NCBI GenBank assembly: GCA_027037705.1
Contig: JALVYZ010000146.1
Coordinates: 1 to 13,393 of the forward strand
Source of the DNA: a bacterium
Lineage (GTDB): Bacteria; DYJV01; JALVYZ01
Direction of reading: 5' to 3'
DNA: 13,393 nucleotides
The notes under the pieces are model-generated. The model was not told the origin of the DNA, ran no database searches, and worked only from the letters and a program-made list of their open reading frames with translations. This document shows, in pieces, positions 7,743 through 13,393 of the stretch; position 1 is the stretch's first letter, and each line of letters opens with the position of its first letter. Made by a program: the position numbers and the translations under genes.

Positions 7743-8587
7743 TTCTTTGTCCCTCTTTTTGCTTTTTTCATTCTTTGACGAATAATTTCTTCATATTGCT
7801 CACAATATTCAGGTAATTCTTTTTCAACTAAAATACCTGTAGTAATTTTTCCTTCTAATTCTTCAGGTTTCATATTTTTTGCTTTTTCAATTGGGACAGC
7901 AATCTCTTTTTCCCATTTTACCATTGTAACAGGATCTGGCATTTTATTCCTTCTGCCAAAAGTTGTTGGACAATGAGTTATAACTTCCACTACTGAAAAA
8001 CCTTTGTGTAAAAGAGCTTTTTCAATTAAATTTGTAAGTTGTCTTACATGATAGGTAGTTGAACGTGCCACAAATGTAGCACCAGCTGTTTTAACAAGTT
8101 CAGCTAAATCAAATGGTCTCTCTATGTTTCCATGGGTTGCAGTAGTAGCTTTTGCATGATATGGTGTTGTTGGACTGTATTGACCTCCTGTCATTCCATA
8201 AATTGAATTATTATAAATTATTGCTGTCATATCAATGTTTCTTCTACAAGCATGTATTAAATGGTTCCCACCTATAGCAGATGCATCTCCATCTCCCATA
8301 ACAACAATTACATGCAATGAAGGTTTTGCCAATTTTAATCCAGTTGCAAAAGCTACAGCTCTACCATGTGTAGTGTGAAGTGTATTAAAGTCAACATACA
8401 CAGGGGTCCTACCTGAACAGCCAATTCCTGAAATCATTGCGATTTCATCTTTTTTTAATCCAATAGCATCTATAGCAAGTAAAATTGCATGTAAAATTGT
8501 TCCATTTCCACAACCAGGACACCATAGATGAGGAAATTTTTTGTCATGTCTTAAATATTTTTCAAGTAATTGTTTATTGGAAAGCAT
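7739..8587 (-). CDS. oorB: 2-oxoacid:ferredoxin oxidoreductase, beta subunit (thiamine-PP-binding, OorB-like)
   Basis: This 282-residue subunit binds thiamine diphosphate and a [4Fe-4S] cluster and forms the reaction centre with the alpha subunit. Likely cluster ligands are C23 and C26 (WCPGCGNG), C57 (GIGCSGR) and C206 (THCPTTF). The thiamine-PP motif starts at GDG (98-100) and ends near NN (126-127), followed by YGMTGGQ (130-136). Length equals that of OorB of Campylobacter/Helicobacter (about 281). AGGAG overlaps the oorA stop region just ahead of the start (TAAGGAGATAAATATG, read on the minus strand), so ribosomes can pass directly from oorA. The gene overlaps oorC by 4 bases. Confidence 0.94.
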   Translation of the reverse strand: MLSNKQLLEKYLRHDKKFPHLWCPGCGNGTILHAILLAIDAIGLKKDEIAMISGIGCSGRTPVYVDFNTLHTTHGRAVAFATGLKLAKPSLHVIVVMGDGDASAIGGNHLIHACRRNIDMTAIIYNNSIYGMTGGQYSPTTPYHAKATTATHGNIERPFDLAELVKTAGATFVARSTTYHVRQLTNLIEKALLHKGFSVVEVITHCPTTFGRRNKMPDPVTMVKWEKEIAVPIEKAKNMKPEELEGKITTGILVEKELPEYCEQYEEIIRQRMKKAKRGTKK

Positions 8588-8597
8588 ATTTATCTCC

Positions 8598-9740
8598 TTA
8601 AAATTTCTTGATTTCTTTTATTATTTCATCAGGTGTTATTAGCTCACCATATATTTTGTTAAATTTTTTAACAGGTACTTTTCTTTCAGTTACCCTAACT
8701 ACTTCTCTGTAAATTTGACCTAAATTCATTTCAGGCACTAAAAATCCTTTTATTCCAAAATTTAACACTTTATCAAATGCAAATCTTGGAAAAGGGAATA
8801 AAGTGTTTAATTCAAGTAGACCAACCTTTATCCCTTCTTTTCTTAATTCTTCAATTGCAGATAAAGAAGATAATACTACACTGCCATAAGCAACAATACA
8901 AAAATCTGCATCTTCAAGATAATGGTATTTTACCATACATATTTCGTGAAAACCTTTTTCAATTTTTTCAAAAATTCTTCTTAATCCTCTTTCTACTTCA
9001 TCAGGTTTTGATGTTGGAAACCCTTTTTCATCATGAACAAGTCCTGTAACATGATACCTATATCCATCACCAAAAGCAGCCATTGGGGGGACACCAGTTA
9101 AATTATTTTCATATGGTACATACCATTCTGGTGGTACTGTTGGTTTTATTCTTTCTAAAACTTCAATTTCATCCTTTTTAGGTAGTAATACTCTTGCTCT
9201 CATATGAGCGACAACTTCATCTAAAAGTAAAATAACAGGGTTTCTATATTTTTCAGAAAAATTTATAGCTTTAATTGTCAGAAGATAAGCTTGATATACA
9301 TTTGATGCTGAAAGAACAATTATTGGATGATCTCCATGCGTTCCCCATCTTGCTTGCATAACATCTCCTTGGGAGGGAGATGTAGGCAGTCCTGTTGAAG
9401 GTCCTCCTCGCATAACATTTACAATAACAATTGGAATTTCTGCAATACATGCAAATCCAATATTTTCCTGCATTAAAGAGAAACCAGGCCCAGATGTGGC
9501 TGTTAAAGATTTAACTCCACCAATTGATGCACCAATAATTGCAGCAATTGAGCCAATTTCATCTTCCATTTGAATAAATTTGCCGCCTACTTCAGGTAAT
9601 TTATTTGATAAAATTTCAGCAATTTCTGTTGCAGGGGTAATAGGGTATCCTGCAAAAAATCTTACTCCGCCATCTATTGCACCTTGTGCAACTGCTTCGT
9701 TACCTTGCATTAATTTATAATTATTTTTTTTTGAAGGCAT
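8598..9740 (-). CDS. oorA: 2-oxoacid:ferredoxin oxidoreductase, alpha subunit (OorA-like)
   Basis: This 380-residue subunit carries the pyrimidine-binding and transketolase C-terminal-like domains of 2-oxoacid:ferredoxin oxidoreductases. Hallmarks are GYPITPATEI (31-40), an MEDEIGSIAAIIGAS segment that includes the glutamate expected to activate the thiamine ring, and TATSGPGFSLM. The downstream part (AYGSVV onward) fits the C-terminal domain. The separate alpha, beta, gamma and delta chains in the order D-A-B-C, and the lengths, match OorDABC/KorDABC 2-oxoglutarate oxidoreductase. Branched-chain 2-oxoacid enzymes share the fold, so 2-oxoglutarate as substrate is inferred. It starts 3 bases after the oorD stop, and its AGGAG lies inside the end of oorD. 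Confidence 0.93.
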   Translation of the reverse strand: MPSKKNNYKLMQGNEAVAQGAIDGGVRFFAGYPITPATEIAEILSNKLPEVGGKFIQMEDEIGSIAAIIGASIGGVKSLTATSGPGFSLMQENIGFACIAEIPIVIVNVMRGGPSTGLPTSPSQGDVMQARWGTHGDHPIIVLSASNVYQAYLLTIKAINFSEKYRNPVILLLDEVVAHMRARVLLPKKDEIEVLERIKPTVPPEWYVPYENNLTGVPPMAAFGDGYRYHVTGLVHDEKGFPTSKPDEVERGLRRIFEKIEKGFHEICMVKYHYLEDADFCIVAYGSVVLSSLSAIEELRKEGIKVGLLELNTLFPFPRFAFDKVLNFGIKGFLVPEMNLGQIYREVVRVTERKVPVKKFNKIYGELITPDEIIKEIKKF

Positions 9741-9743
9741 TTC

Positions 9744-10010
9744 TTACTCCTCTTCTTTATTTACAGTAATTGCAAAGTCTGGACATCTTAATTCACACTG
9801 CATACACTGTATACATTTTTCTGGATGAACAGGCTCTGATTTCCCATTTTCATCAAAATCTAAAACCCCTTGAGGGCAGAAAGCTATACATATTCCACAT
9901 CCTTTACACCATGCTTTAAAAACTGTTACAGGAGATTTCTTTTCTTTTGTAATTACCCCAGCTGTTCTTGCATTAATAACTTTTTTCTTTTTTGGCTGTG
10001 TATTTTCCAT
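9744..10010 (-). CDS. oorD: 2-oxoacid:ferredoxin oxidoreductase, delta (ferredoxin-like) subunit (OorD-like)
   Basis: This 88-residue protein has two [4Fe-4S] motifs, C35/C38/C41/C45 and C66/C69/C72/C76, each followed by proline (CP) as in bacterial ferredoxins. It is the small electron-transfer subunit of the oxidoreductase and passes electrons to soluble ferredoxin or another acceptor. The first 25 residues are basic and lack cysteines. It is the first gene of the five-gene operon. The start ATG at 10010 has GGAG at 10019-10022 on the minus strand, 8 bases upstream. Confidence 0.92.
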   Translation of the reverse strand: MENTQPKKKKVINARTAGVITKEKKSPVTVFKAWCKGCGICIAFCPQGVLDFDENGKSEPVHPEKCIQCMQCELRCPDFAITVNKEEE

Positions 10011-10120
10011 CTTGTTTTCTCCAGGTAAAATTGTATACCAAATAGCATATCAATTTTTAAATTTCAACAATAATTATTTTTATTTATTTTGGATTTTGAA
10101 ATATGGAATGAAATGCAGGA
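10011..10120 (-). promoter_or_regulatory. Leader of the oor operon with weak candidate extended -10
   Basis: This AT-rich gap lies between the dctP terminator and oorD and must hold the operon promoter if transcription does not read through. On the minus strand the best candidate is TGGTATACA, an extended -10 with the hexamer at 10032-10037. It would give a leader of about 15 bases containing the GGAG at 10019-10022. No good -35 lies at the right distance (a TTGAAA further upstream is misplaced for it), so this is tentative. Confidence 0.3.
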
Positions 10121-10147
10121 AAAGCAGAGAGGGAGCCTCTCTGCTTT
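10121..10147 (-). terminator. Intrinsic terminator of dctP
   Basis: A perfect 12-bp stem, AAAGCAGAGAGG (10121-10132) with CCTCTCTGCTTT (10136-10147), encloses a 3-base loop. It starts 12 bases after the dctP stop when read on the minus strand. The following tract there is TTTTCC, a short U-run, so strength is moderate. It separates dctP from the oor operon. Confidence 0.8.
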
Positions 10148-10159
10148 CTTATTTTAATT

Positions 10160-11251
10160 TTAGAGAGAAAGTGCATGAGCATAAGCATTTTCAGAAATCT
10201 TATGCCATTTCTCGATTTGATTAAAGAATTTCATGTAATCTGTATATACTTTTTTACTGAAACCAGTTTTGTCTTTTTCAACTAATTCTTCAATTGCCTC
10301 TTTTGCATGTTTCTTTAATGATTTTAATACATCATCAGGAAATTTTAATAATTGGACATGATGTTCTTTAACTAATTTTTCAAGATAGTATTCATTTTTA
10401 GCTTCAAATTCAGATAACATCCAGATATTTGAACGAGCTGCTGCAGTTGTAATAATTGCTTGTAAATCTTTTGGTAATTTATCCCAAGCTTTTTTATTAA
10501 TCATTATTTCTAAAACTGTTCCAGGCTCATGCCATCCTGGATAGTAATAATATTTTGCAGCTTTATAAAATCCCATCAAATAATCGTGATATGGACCAAC
10601 CCATTCAGTTGCATCAATAACACCTCTTTCAAGGTTAGTATAAATCTCTCCACCAGCAACTAACACTGCTGTAGCACCAGCTTTTGCAATAACTTTCCCT
10701 CCAAGACCTGGAATTCTCATTTTTAAACCTTTATAATCATCTATGGAGTTAATTTTTTTATTAAACCATCCACCCATCTGGACACCTGTATTCCCAGCTG
10801 GGAATGGAACAAGACCAAAGCTAGCGTATAGCTCTTTCCATAATTTCCATCCATTACCACCATAAAACCATGCATTAACTTCTTGTGCATTCATGCCAAA
10901 TGGAACTGCTGCAAAAAATTGTGCTGCTGGAGCTTTTCCTGCCCAGTAGTATGAAGCAGAATGTCCCATTTCTACATTACCACTTCTAACTGCATCAAAT
11001 ACACCGAGAGCTGGAACTAATTCACCACCTCCATAAACTTGAATTTTCATTCTTCCGTCACTTAATTCTTCAACCCATTTTGCAAATTTGTCAGCTCCCT
11101 CACCTAATACAGGAAAGTGAGGTGGCCATGTAGTTACCATTTTCCAGAAATATTTTTTCTTTGCTATAACATAAGGAGCTTTTGCTGCTGTTGCAGCTGT
11201 TGCTGCAGCAACTCCCACACCAACTTTCTTAATGAAATCTCTTCTTTTCAT
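10160..11251 (-). CDS. TRAP transporter substrate-binding protein, TakP-like (2-oxoacid type), Tat-exported
   Basis: This 363-residue periplasmic receptor belongs to the DctP/TakP family, which hands organic acids to a TRAP membrane carrier. It opens with a twin-arginine signal (KRRDFIKK, then an Ala-rich core to about residue 30). The mature part is typical: GGGELVPALGVFDAVRSGNV (74-93), the Q158 segment GVQMGGWF, R179 in LKMRIPG (the family arginine that usually pairs with the ligand carboxylate), ERGVIDATEWVGP with E216/W217, and YYYYPGWHEPG (235-244). The length and the E-W and GWHEPG features recall TakP, which binds pyruvate and other 2-oxoacids with a metal ion. The ligand is an inference. 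GGGGG at 11257-11261 precedes the start. No DctQ or DctM genes are present, so the receptor is orphaned or its partners lie elsewhere. It is transcribed alone, with a terminator behind it. Confidence 0.9.
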   Translation of the reverse strand: MKRRDFIKKVGVGVAAATAATAAKAPYVIAKKKYFWKMVTTWPPHFPVLGEGADKFAKWVEELSDGRMKIQVYGGGELVPALGVFDAVRSGNVEMGHSASYYWAGKAPAAQFFAAVPFGMNAQEVNAWFYGGNGWKLWKELYASFGLVPFPAGNTGVQMGGWFNKKINSIDDYKGLKMRIPGLGGKVIAKAGATAVLVAGGEIYTNLERGVIDATEWVGPYHDYLMGFYKAAKYYYYPGWHEPGTVLEIMINKKAWDKLPKDLQAIITTAAARSNIWMLSEFEAKNEYYLEKLVKEHHVQLLKFPDDVLKSLKKHAKEAIEELVEKDKTGFSKKVYTDYMKFFNQIEKWHKISENAYAHALSL

Positions 11252-11288
11252 CTTTTCCCCCTTGTAAAGGTTTTTTAAAACAATATTT

Positions 11289-11317
11289 TAATTAGCAGTA
11301 AAAATTTTTGTTGTCAA
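11289..11317 (-). promoter_or_regulatory. Candidate sigma-70 promoter of dctP
   Basis: On the minus strand a perfect -35 TTGACA (11312-11317) is followed after 17 bases by TAATTA (11289-11294), a weak -10. It would start transcription at about 11282, roughly 30 bases before the dctP start codon. The spacing is ideal, but the -10 is poor, as expected for an activator-dependent or tightly regulated promoter. Confidence 0.45.
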
Positions 11318-11344
11318 GTAAAAATACAGTTATTTTACTGTATT
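11297..11344. promoter_or_regulatory. Candidate operator: AGTAAAAAT repeats and inverted repeat overlapping the dctP promoter
   Basis: AGTAAAAAT occurs at 11297-11305 and again exactly 20 bases later at 11317-11325, with an inverted near-copy ATTTTACT at 11332-11339. In addition AATACAGT (11323-11330) and ACTGTATT (11337-11344) form a perfect 8-bp inverted repeat with a 6-base spacer. These sites flank and overlap the dctP -35 box and lie upstream of the divergent thioesterase promoter. That is a natural place for a regulator, but no regulator gene is in the window. Confidence 0.4.
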
Positions 11345-11380
11345 AACTATTTCCCCAAATATAAAATAAATTCTTAGTTG

Positions 11381-11407
11381 TTGACAATGTTTTGTTTTTT
11401 TTATAGT
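11381..11407 (+). promoter_or_regulatory. Candidate promoter of the thioesterase gene
   Basis: TTGACA at 11381-11386 and TATAGT at 11402-11407 are near-perfect -35 and -10 hexamers with a 15-base spacer, which is short. Transcription would start at about 11414, leaving a leader of about 27 bases before ATG 11441. This also argues against the upstream TTG at 11378 as a start codon. Confidence 0.5.
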
Positions 11408-11440
11408 TTTCTGTTGAAAATTTCATTTTGGGAGAATACA

Positions 11441-11851
11441 ATGTCAAAAAAGTTTGAAATTGAAATTCAGGTAAGATTTAAAGATCTTGATCCTATGCAA
11501 CATGTTAATAATTCAGTTTATTTTTCTTACTTCGAAATTGGAAGATTAGAATTTTTTAGAAACATAGTTAAAGATATTGAGTTTAAAAGATATCCATTTA
11601 TATTGGCAAGTGTTGAAGCCAATTTTTTAAAACCTATTACTGTGCATCACCCTAAAGTTATATTAAAAATGTGGGCTGGAGATTTTGGAAATAAAAGTTT
11701 TAAATTTTTTTATGAAATTGAAAGCATAGATGGAGAAACTAAATTCTGTAAAGGGGAAAGTGTTCAAGTTTTTTATGATTATAAAGAGAATAAAACAATC
11801 CCTGTGCCTGAAGATTTCAAAGAATTAATAAGTGATTTTATATTTAACTAA
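11441..11851 (+). CDS. Hotdog-fold acyl-CoA thioesterase (4HBT/YbgC-like)
   Basis: This 136-residue cytosolic protein of the 4-hydroxybenzoyl-CoA thioesterase family is expected to hydrolyse an acyl-CoA or acyl-ACP thioester. The diagnostic N-terminal block VRFKDLDPMQHVNNSVYFSY (11-30) contains the catalytic aspartate D17 and the HVNN motif, followed by FEIGRLEFF. The chosen start, ATG 11441, has GGGAG at 11430-11434 with 6-base spacing. It gives the usual family length and lies downstream of a plausible promoter. An in-frame TTG at 11378 would add 21 hydrophobic residues that do not fit the family. The 3' end overlaps the convergent polymerase gene by 8 bases. The natural substrate cannot be read from the sequence. 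Confidence 0.88.
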   Translation: MSKKFEIEIQVRFKDLDPMQHVNNSVYFSYFEIGRLEFFRNIVKDIEFKRYPFILASVEANFLKPITVHHPKVILKMWAGDFGNKSFKFFYEIESIDGETKFCKGESVQVFYDYKENKTIPVPEDFKELISDFIFN

Positions 11852-13393
11852 TTTTTATCTCTTTTAAAGCTTTATCTAACATTTTTTTATAATATGAAAA
11901 ATCGTAAGAGTCTGCAAATGTAGAAATTTTTGCTCTTTCTTCTGGGAGTGAATTTTTTTCATCTGTTACTACATATAAAATATTTTCTCCTATATGAATG
12001 TTTTTAATCTGTTTCGAAATAATTGCATTTAATGTGTTATGCTTATAGCTTTCAGGAAATTTGGTTATTCTTTTTTTTATTGCAAGCTCTTTTATTTGTA
12101 AATCATTGTCTTTTAATTTTTGAATATACTTTTTGTAAATTTCTTCTAATTTATTAGGAGAATCAAAATGTTTTAAAAGTTCTTCCTGAAATTTTTTTAT
12201 AAAAGGAGGGGTATCTCTTCTGTTACACATTAAGCCTCTTATTTTTACTCTTCCATTGTTGTAAATTCCAAAAAATCTATTCATCACAGGCTTATTTTCA
12301 TTTTGAGTAGCAGGCAGGAATTTGATAAATTTATATATCCCTTTAAGGTTTATTGTAAATTCTGTTTTTTCAGATATTATTTTTGCAAGATTTTTATAAT
12401 CTTCTTCTTTAGCATTTTTTTTCTGTACATAAATTGAATCTGTAATTGCATAAACTAATTTAAAACCAAGCTCTTCAGCAATTTCTTTTGCTTTTAAAAG
12501 AATAAATCTCCCTGCAGCAGTAGTTGCTTCATGTGCTTCAACACAGCCAAATTTTGCATTTTTGTATCCGAGATATCCAAAACATGTTACAAGCATCCAC
12601 TTTATTGCTTCTTGTCTTAAATCTAACTCTTCTATATAATTATTCTGTAGCAGTCCTTTATACTTTTTTCTTTTTTCAAGAAGAGGTTCTATTGTTTCTG
12701 GAATTATCCCTTTTTTCTTTTTACAAAAGTAATAATCTGTAAAGGGGATTTTTATCTTTTCTGAAATATTCTTGCAACATTTACATTTAAATGTATCAAT
12801 TGAAATGTTAAATTTTGAAATAATTGAAGGATACATTGAGAAAAAATCAAGTTCAGCTACATTTTTTAAAATTCCCACAGGAGGAAGAAAGAATAGCCCT
12901 CCTTTATCAACATCAAGTAATTGTAGAGCTGTCTTAAATTTCTCTGGATTTGCTTTGGTTGAAGGAATAAGATAGTTTCTCTTAAAAGCAGTCTTTAATT
13001 CCATTAATGAAATTGAACTTCCAGGACTTATTCTTCCAGCTTCTTGTAGGGGAAATGAAGTTAATCTTGCAACTTCAATAAGACCTTCAAGACCACAATA
13101 TTTTCCAAAAAAGCTGTTTGAAAGATCAATATGTATTATGTTATTAATGTATGTAATAGCATCTCTATAAACAACTTTGCCATATGAAAAAAAAGAAACT
13201 CCTTTCTTAAACGAAAATTTCATCCCTAAATTAATTTTAAATTTTTTTGAAAATCTATAAATTTCAGGAAATATTATACTATCTCCTCCAATTGAAATAA
13301 TTATATCAGGATCATTTTTTAAAATAGTATCTTTCAAATATTCGAGAAAGTTTGAATCTATGCTGTCAAAATAAAGGGTTTTGTCATCTATTG
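11844..13393 (-). CDS. Divergent family B DNA polymerase, N-terminus cut by window edge
   Basis: This is the C-terminal 515 residues of a family B (archaeal/Pol II-like) DNA polymerase. The frame stays open to the window end, so the TTG at 13337 is not the start. Numbering from that codon, motif A is [10 protein letters not shown] (164-173), motif B is [18 protein letters not shown] (241-258), motif C is YAITDS (296-301) and the KxRG-type motif is KIRG near 345, followed by a normal thumb ending [10 protein letters not shown]. Motif C reads ITDS where the family usually has DTDS, so the second Asp is kept and the first is lost. The exonuclease II region reads IGGDSIIFP where active enzymes have YNGDxFDxP, and the stretch from HIDL to the thumb-side junction is shortened, so proofreading is probably lost. 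A Cys-rich insert (C185, C187, C188, C205) follows motif A. It overlaps the thioesterase gene by 8 bases, tail to tail. Confidence 0.82.
   Translation of the reverse strand, partial: IDDKTLYFDSIDSNFLEYLKDTILKNDPDIIISIGGDSIIFPEIYRFSKKFKINLGMKFSFKKGVSFFSYGKVVYRDAITYINNIIHIDLSNSFFGKYCGLEGLIEVARLTSFPLQEAGRISPGSSISLMELKTAFKRNYLIPSTKANPEKFKTALQLLDVDKGGLFFLPPVGILKNVAELDFFSMYPSIISKFNISIDTFKCKCCKNISEKIKIPFTDYYFCKKKKGIIPETIEPLLEKRKKYKGLLQNNYIEELDLRQEAIKWMLVTCFGYLGYKNAKFGCVEAHEATTAAGRFILLKAKEIAEELGFKLVYAITDSIYVQKKNAKEEDYKNLAKIISEKTEFTINLKGIYKFIKFLPATQNENKPVMNRFFGIYNNGRVKIRGLMCNRRDTPPFIKKFQEELLKHFDSPNKLEEIYKKYIQKLKDNDLQIKELAIKKRITKFPESYKHNTLNAIISKQIKNIHIGENILYVVTDEKNSLPEERAKISTFADSYDFSYYKKMLDKALKEIKIS

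Noticed and set aside
7167-10010. Pyruvate:ferredoxin oxidoreductase (four-subunit Por)
   Set aside because: Gene order D-A-B-C and the subunit lengths fit OorDABC/KorDABC better. The substrate remains inferred, so pyruvate or branched-chain 2-oxoacids are not strictly excluded.
10012-10224. 70-residue + strand reading frame
   Set aside because: It spans a terminator hairpin and the antisense end of dctP, with no ribosome site and no recognisable protein character.
11378-11440. TTG start giving a 157-residue thioesterase with a hydrophobic leader
   Set aside because: The TTG lies in the promoter region with no ribosome binding site. ATG 11441 has GGGAG well placed and gives the normal family length without a leader.
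13335-13337. TTG at 13337 as the start of the polymerase
   Set aside because: The same frame continues without a stop to the window end with plausible protein sequence, and a family B polymerase needs a longer N-terminus.

Overview
The window is AT-rich (about 30% GC by eye) bacterial DNA, densely packed with genes for anaerobic energy and carbon metabolism. A quinone-linked, probably periplasmic formate dehydrogenase, a ferredoxin-type 2-oxoacid oxidoreductase (OorDABC order) and a TRAP-type 2-oxoacid-binding protein point to an anaerobic or microaerophilic Gram-negative bacterium. Lineages with such gene sets include Deferribacterota, thermophilic Nitrospirota, Campylobacterota and relatives. 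The sequence alone does not fix the taxon. There are no rRNA or tRNA genes, insertion sequences or CRISPR arrays.

Region 1 (1-4384, + strand) is a formate dehydrogenase locus. It holds the C-terminal 600 residues of the molybdopterin catalytic subunit (5' end outside the window), a four-cluster ferredoxin-like subunit with a C-terminal membrane helix, an NrfD-type membrane subunit, an intrinsic terminator, and a short FdhE-type accessory protein. Between the iron-sulfur and NrfD genes lies a striking pair of oppositely oriented 8-bp-period repeat arrays. Region 2 (4468-5439, +) encodes an exported protein that joins a TlpA/ResA-like thioredoxin domain to an FMN-binding domain with a covalent-flavin motif and an embedded CxxCH.

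Region 3 (5440-10010, - strand) is a tight operon oorD-oorA-oorB-oorC-nadE, with overlapping or nearly touching genes. It encodes 2-oxoglutarate (or a related 2-oxoacid):ferredoxin oxidoreductase followed by glutamine-dependent NAD+ synthetase. Its stop codon abuts that of the thioredoxin-FMN gene. Region 4 (10121-11251, -) is a single Tat-exported TRAP substrate-binding protein of the TakP-like type with its own terminator and a candidate promoter/operator. Its membrane partners are not in the window.

Region 5 (11252-13393) starts with a divergent intergenic region. A hotdog-fold acyl-CoA thioesterase follows on the + strand, and a family B DNA polymerase on the - strand runs off the right end. 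The polymerase appears to have a degenerate 3'-5' exonuclease domain and an altered motif C. The thioesterase and polymerase genes overlap tail to tail by 8 bp.

Read together, formate oxidation would feed the quinone pool through the NrfD subunit. The Oor complex would interconvert 2-oxoacids and acyl-CoA with low-potential electrons, and the neighbouring TRAP receptor may supply 2-oxoacids. The roles of the thioredoxin-FMN protein and of the divergent polymerase are open.
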